Of a stretch of 64,000 bases of DNA, positions 10,311 through 17,979 are shown one piece after another. Source of the stretch: JAWLDA01 sp041686855 (GTDB taxonomy: Bacteria; Bacillota; Limnochordia; DTU080; RSA5); NCBI GenBank assembly GCA_041686855.1, contig JAWLDA010000020.1, forward strand, positions 4,782-68,781. Direction: 5' to 3'. Below the pieces are notes generated by a model, which did no database searches, was not told the origin of the DNA, and was given only the letters and a program-made list of their open reading frames with translations. Position 1 is the first letter of the stretch. Every line of letters starts with the position of its first letter. The translations under genes were made by a program, and so were the position numbers.

Positions 10311-11032
10311 CGACGTTCCGCCTCCGAACGGCGCAGATAATTGGGGATCAAACTGTAGGGATCGTCTCGTAATCCGTGTCGAATCGACGTAGCACCGAGG
10401 TGGGCGATGTGGGTCGGCCGGACCGGCTCTGCGTCCAAGGGGGCCCATACCAACCGCTCTTCAACGCCGTGTAACCCACGCTCTTTAAGGAGAGCTTCAT
10501 AGATGCCGCAAGAGCCGTCACCGACTAAAATCACGGAGCGACCCTGATCGATGAAGTGTGCAAGTCGTTCACTGACGTCGCGTATTTCAATGCGGGCTTC
10601 GTCTGCAAGGAGCGCCTCAGGCGCCAGCGGATCAGACCGTAACCGCAGCCCATCATACAAACCGAGGTAGACGCTCTCCCGCCGGGCATCAAGCGTCGCG
10701 CAAATCACGGCGTCGACCCCGCGATACGCCCAGGCCGTGGAGTGCAACGTGCTCACCCCGACCAACGGAACGCCCCAAGCGTACGCCAGTGCCTTGGCGA
10801 CAGCCATGCCGATGCGCAAACCCGTGAACGAGCCGGGCCCCTGGGATACGGCGATCCCCTGCACCGAGCCGGACGTCAGCTCTAGTCGCTGCATCAGACT
10901 CTCCAACGCTGGGAGCAGATGCTCGCTGTGGCTTGCCTCGACGCCAAACACTTCGGCGCCCAAGAAGCGGTCGTCCTCAACCAGAGCCACGCCCCCGACG
11001 CGGGAAGCCGTATCAATACCAATCACTCTCAC
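10289..11032 (-). CDS. tsaB: t6A biosynthesis scaffold protein TsaB
   Basis: TsaB (YeaZ) is the catalytically inactive ASKHA paralogue that dimerises with TsaD and activates it in t6A synthesis. It is 247 aa and starts with GTG (MRVIGIDTASRVGGVALVED). The signature SQGPGSFTGLRIGMAVAKAL is present near residue 65. Its start overlaps the tsaE stop by GTGA and its end overlaps rimI by 22 nt, so the whole set is translationally coupled. Confidence 0.97.
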   Translation of the reverse strand: MRVIGIDTASRVGGVALVEDDRFLGAEVFGVEASHSEHLLPALESLMQRLELTSGSVQGIAVSQGPGSFTGLRIGMAVAKALAYAWGVPLVGVSTLHSTAWAYRGVDAVICATLDARRESVYLGLYDGLRLRSDPLAPEALLADEARIEIRDVSERLAHFIDQGRSVILVGDGSCGIYEALLKERGLHGVEERLVWAPLDAEPVRPTHIAHLGATSIRHGLRDDPYSLIPNYLRRSEAERRWRRRQS

Positions 11033-11547
11033 AACGCATCACCGGGTGTCGCCGGCTGCGAGCGACCCTTCCGGCCCAACGTTTCTCGCATCCTCTCGAT
11101 CCTCTCACGTGCGATCCCGACGGCCGACACCTCAATGCGGCGCGCCTGGTCCGCTTTAACCAGCCGCACATCCCAGCGGCGCCTGGGGAGCAGGCTCTTT
11201 GCCCCCTGGGCCCACTCGACCACCGTGATCCCGTCATCCGGTTCGAAGAACTCCTCGTACCCGATGTCGATCAACTCGTCTTCGGGGTCCTCGAGGCGGT
11301 AAATATCGAGGTGGTAGAGGGTGACCCGGCCGTGGTACTCTCTCACTAGGGTGAACGTGGGGCTCGCGACATCGTCAGGTTCACAGCCGAGCGCAGTGGC
11401 GACTCCTTTGGTAAAGAGTGTCTTCCCTGCTCCCAGGTCCCCCATGAGAGCGACAAAATCACCAGCCACGAGGAGCGCACCAAAGGTCTCACCCAGCGCT
11501 TTCGTCTCCTCGGGCGATTCGGCCCTCACCTCAACCACCATCGTCAC
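11029..11547 (-). CDS. tsaE: t6A biosynthesis ATPase TsaE
   Basis: TsaE is the P-loop ATPase that regulates the TsaBD complex during t6A formation. Walker A is seen as LMGDLGAGKTLFTKGVA near residue 36, and the family strings PTFTLVREYHG and LYHLDIYRLEDPEDE follow. It is 172 aa from a GTG start; an ATG two codons later is an alternative, and the Shine-Dalgarno is weak either way. It is the first gene of the t6A operon. Confidence 0.97.
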   Translation of the reverse strand: MTMVVEVRAESPEETKALGETFGALLVAGDFVALMGDLGAGKTLFTKGVATALGCEPDDVASPTFTLVREYHGRVTLYHLDIYRLEDPEDELIDIGYEEFFEPDDGITVVEWAQGAKSLLPRRRWDVRLVKADQARRIEVSAVGIARERIERMRETLGRKGRSQPATPGDAL

Positions 11548-11686
11548 CCGTCACGCCCCGTCCCTAAACACGTTGCCGACTTTATGTCCACAGTCTTGCA
11601 CACGAGCCTTCGACCCATGTACTTACAAAATCGTAAACGGTGCTATTTCCATTCGGCGAGGGGCAAATCCATCCCTCCCGACACAC

Positions 11687-11726
11687 AAAAGAGGAGGCCG
11701 TCTCTTCCAGCACGACGGGCCTCCTC
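11687..11726 (-). terminator. intrinsic terminator after the response regulator
   Basis: On the minus strand, GAGGAGGCCCGTC, an 11-nt loop and GACGGCCTCCTC (one bulged C) are followed immediately by TTTTGTGTG. This is a good Rho-independent terminator about 60 nt beyond the response-regulator stop, separating it from tsaE. Confidence 0.85.
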
Positions 11727-11739
11727 TACTCTCTCCACT

Positions 11740-11772
11740 CAACTGTGACCTTATTTCAACTGTGACCTTATT
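11740..11772. repeat. 16-bp direct repeat, two copies
   Basis: CAACTGTGACCTTATT occurs at 11740-11755 and again at 11757-11772, one base apart, between the response-regulator stop and its terminator. It looks like a slippage duplication with no evident function. Confidence 0.85.
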
Positions 11773-11786
11773 GAACCCGTGACGGA

Positions 11787-12221
11787 TTACACACCAACCG
11801 CCCGGGGGACGAACGAATGAAGCGCGATGGCCGCGGCTTCGCGAAAGACACGGTCCAATTGCTCCATGTCAAAGGGTTTACGAATGTGGTATTGAGCCCC
11901 CGCCGTCATGGCCGACTCCTTAATCTCCCGCCAGCCAAAACTCGTGCAGGTGATGACCACCGAAGGTAGCCCGAGATCCTGCTTGATCCGGCGTGTCGCC
12001 TCGATTCCATCCATCACCGGCATCCGCACATCCATGATGATGAGGTCGGGGGTTGTTTCATGTGCGCTCTGCACGGCTTCGACCCCATTTGAGGCTTCAG
12101 CGACGACCTCGAAATCTTCGAAAAAACACTCGACGAGTTGACGCAAGACGTCACGAATCATTGCGTCGTCGTCGACAATCATCAGTCGACATGCCGCCAA
12201 CGTACGTGCACTCCCTTTCAA
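11787..12221 (-). CDS. single-domain response regulator (CheY-like receiver)
   Basis: A stand-alone phospho-receiver domain of 144 aa without an output domain. The acidic pocket is MIVDDDAMIRD, the phospho-acceptor Asp is in DLIIMDVRMPVMDG, the switch Thr/Ser in VITCTSFG and the Lys in HIRKPFD. Such proteins act by binding partners, for example a flagellar switch or a phosphorelay. The start is ambiguous: a TTG at 12221 has AGGAG too close, while a TTG at 12200 has GGGAG 10 nt upstream. No histidine kinase is nearby, so the partner is unknown. It ends in a strong terminator. Confidence 0.93.
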   Translation of the reverse strand: MKGSARTLAACRLMIVDDDAMIRDVLRQLVECFFEDFEVVAEASNGVEAVQSAHETTPDLIIMDVRMPVMDGIEATRRIKQDLGLPSVVITCTSFGWREIKESAMTAGAQYHIRKPFDMEQLDRVFREAAAIALHSFVPRAVGV

Positions 12222-12382
12222 ACTCCTACTTGACCTCTAGGGTCTCCCCAAACACGTCATGCACCCGGCAACATGTGTGCGACCGCGCTTCGCGCACGAG
12301 AAGTTTGCTTCGGGAAAGAAAAAGGGGGTCCTCTAAAATTTGTTGATTATTTTTGGTTCCCATGGAAAAGCTTCGATTTATG

Positions 12383-13003
12383 TCACGTCGAACTGCGCTG
12401 ATGTCGAAATCTCCGGACAAGTAGTACGACGAGTAGAAAGATGATGAGTGATAGAATGATACGGTTTCCTTGAGCGATCACGTTCAGAATTTTACTCCAT
12501 TCTGACTCGAGGAGCAAGCCTGCGTACGTGATCCCAAAGATCCACGGGAACGTGCCGAGGGCCGTGTAGAGCACAAACTTACCCAGGGGCATACCGGAGT
12601 GTCCGGCCGGCAACGAAATAAAGTCTCGAACGAGTGGGATGAACCGCCCAATGAGGACCGCCCTGCTCCCGTGGCGGGCAAACCACGCTTCGACACGATC
12701 CAGCTCGTTCTCCGAAGCAAAAAAGAAGCGGCCCCCCTTCCCCAGGATCGTCGCTCCATGCCGTCGACCAAGGTAATACGGGAGCAAAGATCCGACGACA
12801 AATCCGGCCGTCCCGGCCAAACTGGCGGCGAGTAGACCGAATTCACCTTTGGCCACCAAAAATCCCCCGAAGAGCAGGAAGACTTCACTCGTGATAGGAA
12901 TGCAGGCACTCTCAATCAATAGGGCGAGAAAGACGCCCCACAGTCCTACCTGTTGTAAGAAGGCGACAATCCAATCGGAGATGAGTTGGAGGAGTTCAGC
13001 CAC
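12383..13003 (-). CDS. DedA family membrane protein
   Basis: A polytopic membrane protein of the DedA/SNARE-associated family; family members are linked to lipid-carrier flipping, membrane potential and envelope stress. The GTG complementary to 13001-13003 is preceded by AGGAG with a 7-nt spacer, giving 206 aa. The family signature IGRFIPLVRDFISLPAGHSGM is present near residue 130, with re-entrant segments and several transmembrane helices on either side. Its first 8 nt overlap the end of the asparaginase gene, so it is translated as the last member of a GATase-asparaginase-DedA set. Confidence 0.95.
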   Translation of the reverse strand: MAELLQLISDWIVAFLQQVGLWGVFLALLIESACIPITSEVFLLFGGFLVAKGEFGLLAASLAGTAGFVVGSLLPYYLGRRHGATILGKGGRFFFASENELDRVEAWFARHGSRAVLIGRFIPLVRDFISLPAGHSGMPLGKFVLYTALGTFPWIFGITYAGLLLESEWSKILNVIAQGNRIILSLIIFLLVVLLVRRFRHQRSST

Positions 13004-14060
13004 GCAAGAACTCCTCTCGAACACGCTCCAATTCCTTACGAAAGGCTGCCGGTAGTTGGACTTCTATCGCCCCTACGCGGCGGCCCGCATGATTGGTCAG
13101 GATGGGTCTGCGACGCTTCTCCCACCGCTCGTCGTCCTCCGCCAAAAGACCAAGGACACCGAGGAGCTCAGCGAGGGCGGGCTCGGATGCCCGGGCGGCG
13201 CCGTCCTCCACTTTGACTAGCACGCCCCATCCGCTGTGATGGCCGAGTGAGTACACCCCTTCCGCCCCGCCCTTGACGACCACTTCGGATGCCAGGGCCT
13301 CTTGCACCTCGGTGTTAAAGGAGTCGGTCCCTGCAATGAGGTGCGGATGGCGTTGCATCGCTTCACCGACACGGCGCGCGGCGTTGCCGATCCCCGAGGC
13401 GAACGAGAGTGAGGCACTCGCGTCCAAACGCTCCGGTTGAGCCAGTCGAGCGTACGCCCGGGCCATTGTCCAGAGCGGCAATCCAAAGACTGGGACACCA
13501 CATCCGTCAACACCGATGCTGATCTCGGGCTGAGGGACGCCTGTCAAGACGCTGACCACTTCGAGGATGCGACGCTGAACCGGATGGCCCGGATCGAGGT
13601 ACGATGAACGAGCTGTTCCAATAAGGCGAGCATGAGCGAGCATCCCCGCGTGCTTCCCTGAGCAGTTATTGTGGACGGCGCGGGGGCGCTCCCCCTCCTG
13701 CTCCAACCGGAGTGCGGACTCTTTATGAAGGGGTGGATGGGCCCCGCAGAGCAACTCCTCTTCGCTGAGGTCTGCTGCAGCGAGGATGTGGCGCACTTGG
13801 CGGACATGCGCGGGTTCGCCGAGGTGTGACGCGCACATCACCGCAATGTCTGCCGACTCCAATCCAAAGGTGGGGGCTCCGTCCGCCGCAACGAACGGTA
13901 GCGCCTGCAACGGCTTTGCCGCGGAGCGCCAAAACGTTACTCGCTCGGGATCCCCCGCGCTGGCTAACACTTTGCCGTCCGCGTCGGTGATGACCGCATG
14001 GACCCGGTGCTCGCTCTCGACGAGCGCCCCCCGGTTCACCAAAACTCGTATCGTCTCCAT
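12996..14060 (-). CDS. L-asparaginase II family (PF06089-type) amidohydrolase
   Basis: This belongs to the thermolabile, Rhizobium-type asparaginase group, unrelated to AnsA/AnsB. ATG complementary to 14058-14060 gives 354 aa (METIRVLVNRGALVESEHRV), with GAGG 10 nt upstream. Family blocks include FWRSAAKPLQALP, VMCASHLGEPAHV, and the Cys-Ser-Gly-Lys-His motif NNCSGKHAGMLAHA. It lies 14 nt after a glutamine-amidotransferase-like hydrolase, so both may work on amide or gamma-glutamyl compounds in nitrogen salvage (inference). Its end overlaps dedA by 8 nt. Confidence 0.93.
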   Translation of the reverse strand: METIRVLVNRGALVESEHRVHAVITDADGKVLASAGDPERVTFWRSAAKPLQALPFVAADGAPTFGLESADIAVMCASHLGEPAHVRQVRHILAAADLSEEELLCGAHPPLHKESALRLEQEGERPRAVHNNCSGKHAGMLAHARLIGTARSSYLDPGHPVQRRILEVVSVLTGVPQPEISIGVDGCGVPVFGLPLWTMARAYARLAQPERLDASASLSFASGIGNAARRVGEAMQRHPHLIAGTDSFNTEVQEALASEVVVKGGAEGVYSLGHHSGWGVLVKVEDGAARASEPALAELLGVLGLLAEDDERWEKRRRPILTNHAGRRVGAIEVQLPAAFRKELERVREEFLRG

Positions 14061-14074
14061 AACTTGGGTACCTC

Positions 14075-14833
14075 TTATTTCGTGCGAGTCACATCCGAAC
14101 ATGCCTGGACAAAGGCTTGAAAGAGAGCTAACTCCGGGGGACTCTTTGTGAACGTGCGCTCGGGGTGCCACTGCACTCCGAGCGTGAATGGCACACCCGG
14201 CTTCTCAATCGCCTCAACGAGTCCATCTCCTGCTTTGGCGGCCACTCGGAAGTGCGGAGCGATCGTTCTTATCCCTTGATGATGAAAACTATTTACACGC
14301 ATCCTTGTCGTCCCTAAAATGCGCGCTAATGACGACTTCTCATTCACTGTCACCTGGTGCGTCGCATGCCAATCGGGCGCCTTTTGCGCGTGTTGTAGCG
14401 TGCTCCCGGTCTGTTCACCGAGGTCTTGGTAAATATCTCCTCCCGCCGCAACATTTAACACCTGTACGCCTCTGCATATTCCGAATATGGGGCGCTCGGC
14501 GGCGAGGAACGATCGGCAAAGGTGGATCTCAAAGGTGTCAGCAATAGGATCGATACTACCGTTTCTAACGTGTGGCTCCTCACCAAACCAGTGTGGGTCG
14601 ATGTCGCCTCCTCCGGAGAGGAGGATTCCATCGATCGATTGAGCAAGCTCGTCAATCGCTACGTCCGGCGTGGTAGGCAACAAGAGCGGCAGACCGCCTG
14701 CACGGGTGACCGCTTCCACATACTGACGTTTCAAATAATATCCTTGCTCGGATTCGGAGAAGGCGGATGTGATCCCAATCCTTGGCTTCACAAGGGGTTC
14801 ACCCCAATCGGTACCGTGATACGCCTCGATCAT
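14075..14833 (-). CDS. gamma-glutamyl-gamma-aminobutyrate hydrolase family protein (class I GATase, C26)
   Basis: A 252-aa class I glutamine-amidotransferase fold of the PuuD type, which hydrolyses gamma-glutamyl amides in polyamine breakdown. The nucleophile Cys is in IFGICRGVQVLNVAAGG, and the His-Glu pair in LGVQWHPERTF. LLSGGGDIDPHWFGE is the expected oxyanion-loop region. The ATG has GGAG 7 nt upstream; a GTG at 14791 is a less likely alternative. It starts a three-gene run with the asparaginase and DedA genes. No other puu genes are present, so the substrate is open. Confidence 0.92.
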   Translation of the reverse strand: MIEAYHGTDWGEPLVKPRIGITSAFSESEQGYYLKRQYVEAVTRAGGLPLLLPTTPDVAIDELAQSIDGILLSGGGDIDPHWFGEEPHVRNGSIDPIADTFEIHLCRSFLAAERPIFGICRGVQVLNVAAGGDIYQDLGEQTGSTLQHAQKAPDWHATHQVTVNEKSSLARILGTTRMRVNSFHHQGIRTIAPHFRVAAKAGDGLVEAIEKPGVPFTLGVQWHPERTFTKSPPELALFQAFVQACSDVTRTK

Positions 14834-14928
14834 CGAGGCACTCCGATGTACCTATGTTACGAACCTGTCGCGCCATTGGTGCCACGCGAAAGAACTTACC
14901 AACCGAGTGTGATCCGGAGACGGCACGA

Positions 14929-15279
14929 CTACAGTTCGACCAGGCCGAGACTGATCTCGAGCGCTGTATCGACTTGACGCATGCACTCGGAATCGAGATG
15001 GGCAACCCTCTCTTTGAGCCGCCTGCGATCAATCGTGCGCAGCTGCTCAAGGAGGATGACCGAATCGCGATCAAGGTTGGAACGCTCTTTGGGGAGTTCG
15101 ACGTGAGTGGGGAGTTTGGCCTTCTTGATGCGGGATGTAACAGCGGCCACGATCGTCGTTGGAGAGTATTTGTTTCCGATGTCATTTTGCAAGACGAGAA
15201 CCGGCCGTGTACCCCCCTGCTCCGACCCGACCACTGGATTGAGGTTAGCGAAGAAAATATCGCCCCTAGAAACCTCCAC
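14929..15279 (-). CDS. mazF: type II toxin endoribonuclease MazF/EndoA
   Basis: A MazF/PemK-fold mRNA interferase, 116 aa, the same length as B. subtilis EndoA. I use the GTG complementary to 15277-15279 (MEVSRGDIFFANLNPVVGSE), with GGAGG 9 nt upstream. The family blocks GSEQGGTRPVLVLQNDIGNK, TTIVAAVTSRI, THVELP and LLEQLRTIDRRRL are intact, including the Arg and Thr/Ser expected in the active site. The start lies inside the last codons of the antitoxin gene (14-nt overlap), the usual arrangement that keeps toxin below antitoxin. Confidence 0.96.
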   Translation of the reverse strand: MEVSRGDIFFANLNPVVGSEQGGTRPVLVLQNDIGNKYSPTTIVAAVTSRIKKAKLPTHVELPKERSNLDRDSVILLEQLRTIDRRRLKERVAHLDSECMRQVDTALEISLGLVEL

Positions 15280-15553
15280 GCGAGTTTGCCTCCGGGAGAT
15301 TGGCGCCGTACTCTGGCCAGTCGCCCAGGCTCTCCTCATCGTCGACGGCCAACGCGAGGTTTAACGTGGCCATCTCCCTATAGCCTTGGGCCATCAATTC
15401 ACACATATCGGATTGGACAGAGCGATCGACGTACACTTCGACGGCTCGCCTGAGCACGTCATTGCGACTTAAGCCGGAGACTTGCGCGACGTTGTCCAAC
15501 TGTTCTAGGAGCTTGTCCGGCAGGGCGACCCAGATCTTCGACGCATCAGACAC
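15266..15553 (-). CDS. mazE: ribbon-helix-helix antitoxin MazE/EndoAI
   Basis: The DNA-binding antitoxin of the MazF toxin, 95 aa, GTG start. The N-terminal ribbon-helix-helix is SKIWVALPDKLLEQLDNVAQ then SRNDVLRRAVEVYVD; the toxin-binding tail contains LMAQGYREMATLNLALA, close to the RGYMEMAKINLN segment of B. subtilis EndoAI. The Shine-Dalgarno is poor: GAGG lies 13 nt upstream within a small AGAGA/TCTCT hairpin. Expression is driven by the near-ideal promoter at 15600-15628 and is probably autorepressed. Confidence 0.95.
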   Translation of the reverse strand: MSDASKIWVALPDKLLEQLDNVAQVSGLSRNDVLRRAVEVYVDRSVQSDMCELMAQGYREMATLNLALAVDDEESLGDWPEYGANLPEANSRGGF

Positions 15554-15599
15554 CGTAAGAGACCAGCCTCTCTATTCCAGCATGCAAAATTCCAGATTG

Positions 15600-15628
15600 A
15601 TTATAACGACGTGCACATGGCATGTCAA
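15600..15628 (-). promoter_or_regulatory. consensus sigma-A promoter of mazEF with palindrome
   Basis: On the minus strand, TTGACA (complement of 15623-15628), 17 nt and TATAAT (complement of 15600-15605) match the sigma-A consensus at all 12 positions. The palindrome ACATG-G-CATGT (15615-15625) overlaps the -35 edge and the spacer and is a candidate MazE operator. Confidence 0.85.
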
Positions 15629-15642
15629 CGCGATTTCCAGGG

Positions 15643-15672
15643 TTGTCAATACCAGGAAGAATGTGTTACACT
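15643..15672 (+). promoter_or_regulatory. putative promoter of the Xre regulator
   Basis: TTGTCA (15643-15648), 18 nt, TACACT (15667-15672) on the plus strand, about 84 nt before the ATG at 15756. It lies back to back with the mazEF promoter, with only about 15 nt between the two -35 boxes. Confidence 0.5.
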
Positions 15673-15755
15673 TTTTCTGTAGCGAACGCCTGTTTCCTGT
15701 ACTGCGCACGACCATGCCCTAGGGAACGTGTATCACGCTACGGAGGGGACCCGAA

Positions 15756-16661
15756 ATGTCTGAAATGTCCGCCTGGGCCCGCAGCATCGGCCATAAGATT
15801 CGACAGTGCCGCCTTGCGCGCGGCTTGACGCAAGAGCAGCTCGCCGACGGCAACTTCTCAAAGAGTTACATCAGTCAACTAGAGCGCGGCACGGTGAATC
15901 CTTCGCTACGCGCGCTCCGACTCCTTGCCGACCGACTCGATGTTTCGTGCGCGTGGCTCCTCGAGAGCGCCAGTTCGCCGCCGGCCCTCCACATCAAAGC
16001 AGCATCCGCATACTATTTCCTCAAAGAGTACGCCGCGGCCGAGCGGATGCTGACCCAAGCTCTAGAGCTACGCGACGCGTTCACTCATCGAGATTACGTC
16101 GAAGCGCTCCTCCTCGAAGCGCGCCTATCCGCAAGGCGAAAGGCCTGGCAAAGTGTCGCCGATGCGTGTGAACGTATCCAGAGTCTCCACATGAAAAGCG
16201 GGGCCCTTCCGGGGCCCCACAGCGTCTCGCAACACTACCTTTGGGGGAGCGCCTGGTTTCATCGGGGCAACCGTCGCATGGCGATCCACCATTGGGAGAG
16301 AGGACTTGCCGCACTCAACCGCTGCGGTGGACCGCCGAGCCACGACGCGTTGCTCCTCCTGCGCGACGTGTCGACACTGTACGCCGCGTTGGGAGACGCA
16401 CCCTCGAGTCGGCGGCTCGCTACCCGTGTAGCTGCGCTGGCCGCTCAGATCGCCTCAATCTCCGACATGAGCCGCTGGGTCCTCGCCCGCCGGCAGGAGG
16501 AACGCTCTAGCGGCGACCCCATCGAGATTAGCGTTGGCCTCGACGGAGATTTGGACGACGCGGAGGCGTGGGCCCGGGCTAACTATCTCCTAAGCGTGGC
16601 AGCTCAGATTCGGCAAGACCTCGTCCCATCCCCCAAAAACGGCGTCCGAACCAATCAATGA
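15756..16661 (+). CDS. Xre-family transcriptional regulator with TPR-like C-terminus
   Basis: A 301-aa regulator. Residues about 5-65 are a lambda-repressor-type helix-turn-helix: IGHKIRQCRLARGLTQEQLA, FSKSYISQLERGTVNPSLRA, LRLLADRLDVSCAWLLE. The remaining ~230 residues are alpha-helical and read like tetratricopeptide repeats (AYYFLKEYAAAERMLTQALE, WFHRGNRRMAIHHWERGLAAL), the layout of peptide-responsive or SinR-like Xre-TPR proteins. GGAGGGG lies upstream of the ATG; a second Met is four codons on. It is divergent from mazEF, but with no direct sign that it controls it. Target and signal unknown. Confidence 0.9.
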   Translation: MSEMSAWARSIGHKIRQCRLARGLTQEQLADGNFSKSYISQLERGTVNPSLRALRLLADRLDVSCAWLLESASSPPALHIKAASAYYFLKEYAAAERMLTQALELRDAFTHRDYVEALLLEARLSARRKAWQSVADACERIQSLHMKSGALPGPHSVSQHYLWGSAWFHRGNRRMAIHHWERGLAALNRCGGPPSHDALLLLRDVSTLYAALGDAPSSRRLATRVAALAAQIASISDMSRWVLARRQEERSSGDPIEISVGLDGDLDDAEAWARANYLLSVAAQIRQDLVPSPKNGVRTNQ

Positions 16662-16705
16662 GAGAGAGTTATAAACGTCGACCCACGGCGCAACTGTCCA
16701 CACCC

Positions 16706-17809
16706 TCACGACTCGACGGCAGCGAGTCGACTCTTGAGAAGGTCAATCATCTGGATTGGCGTTGGATCATTTCCATAGAGCAACGCCAGGTAGAGGCTCA
16801 CCCAATCACCGGGGTATATCAGGGAGAAGAGTCGCGCGACATCGGACTCTCCTTCGGCCCATAACTCTGTCACCCCGCTTATCGACTCCTCCATGATCTC
16901 ACGCGTGGTCTCGATCCGAGCCTGCGTTCGGCGATCGTCTCGCTGATCCCTGAGGAGCACGAGCTCCATCTGATTAGTCACCTCACGGGGCGACTCCCAG
17001 CCGACCGTCTCATTGTGATTGAGCTCCGGGAAGACATTCCACACCGCAGGCGCCTTCGCGTTCTCATTGATTTGGCACTTCCAGCGGTATGCAACCGTGC
17101 CTTTCCAACCCCGTGATCCGTAGATGAGCGGCAACTTGCCCTTTAAGGAGAGCGCCAGTTGTTTGGCAGGATTCTTCTCCGCAGCAACGTCCGGGCCAAA
17201 CCGTTCACGCTGGCGCTCAAGCACCTCAGCGGCTTCCGCTAACGCGCCGGTGACAGGCGACGAAACCCCGGCTTGCTCCATGAGGACCAGCAACGGGACA
17301 AACGAATAGGCCAAAGCCGCCCTCGGGGACATGCCTCCGGGTATTTTGATGAGCGGCCACCCGTGTTCGCCTGCCAACGCTTCGAGCTGACCTCCCGACG
17401 TGACCGCAGCCACTTGGGCGCCTCGCGCCCGTGCTGCGTCGAGCGCCTCAAGGGTCTCTTCGGTGTTGCCGGAGTAACTCGAAGCGACCACCAATGTCTC
17501 AGCTCCAACGTGCGCCGGAACAACATAATCCCGATTGACAAGGATAGGCACATCTGCGTTCGGTTCGAGAAGGGCCCGGACCATGTCGCCCCCGATGGCG
17601 GAGCCCCCCATTCCGAGGACGACGACACTCTGAGGCGCTCCTAAGCCACTCAGGTCTGCCGCGCGGGCGATTCGCTCAGCGTCTCGCCACTGGTCCGGCA
17701 CTCGCTCCACCAGGCTGGTCATTCCGTCCGGGTCAACCTTTTGAATGGCGCTCCTGTTATCCAACACCCAATCCTGTGGGACCGACAATCTTCCACACCC
17801 CTTCACCAT
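16706..17809 (-). CDS. bifunctional phosphoglucose/phosphomannose isomerase (SIS domains)
   Basis: This PGI/PMI-type enzyme interconverts fructose-6-P with glucose-6-P and mannose-6-P. It is 367 aa with two SIS domains: VVVLGMGGSAIGGDMVRALL and VVASSYSGNTEETLEALDAA near the N-terminus, then the active-site region WKCQINENAKAPAVWNVFPE and LNHNETVGWE with the conserved Glu and His. The start is uncertain: the ATG at 17809 has only AGGGA upstream. It is transcribed toward the convergent Xre gene; the 44 nt between them show no clear terminator. The sugar ABC ATPase upstream fits a carbohydrate-use context. Confidence 0.93.
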   Translation of the reverse strand: MVKGCGRLSVPQDWVLDNRSAIQKVDPDGMTSLVERVPDQWRDAERIARAADLSGLGAPQSVVVLGMGGSAIGGDMVRALLEPNADVPILVNRDYVVPAHVGAETLVVASSYSGNTEETLEALDAARARGAQVAAVTSGGQLEALAGEHGWPLIKIPGGMSPRAALAYSFVPLLVLMEQAGVSSPVTGALAEAAEVLERQRERFGPDVAAEKNPAKQLALSLKGKLPLIYGSRGWKGTVAYRWKCQINENAKAPAVWNVFPELNHNETVGWESPREVTNQMELVLLRDQRDDRRTQARIETTREIMEESISGVTELWAEGESDVARLFSLIYPGDWVSLYLALLYGNDPTPIQMIDLLKSRLAAVES

Positions 17810-17911
17810 CGTTACTTCCCTATCGTATGCGCTACGACAAGCGTCGTCCGGACCGACCGTGGAGTCGATCCAACACTCCTATCGACTCATCGTCGCTTCT
17901 TTGGACGCGAG

Positions 17912-17938
17912 AACGGCCTCCCCTTCGGAGAGGCCGTT
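17912..17938 (-). terminator. hairpin after ugpC-type gene
   Basis: AACGGCCTC (17912-17920) and GAGGCCGTT (17930-17938) form a 9-bp stem about 40 nt past the ABC ATPase stop. It has no T-run on the minus strand, so a terminator role is inferred from position. Confidence 0.6.
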
Positions 17939-17979
17939 TCTCAATGCCTGTGCATAAAAACGTCTTTTGCCCGAGCGAC

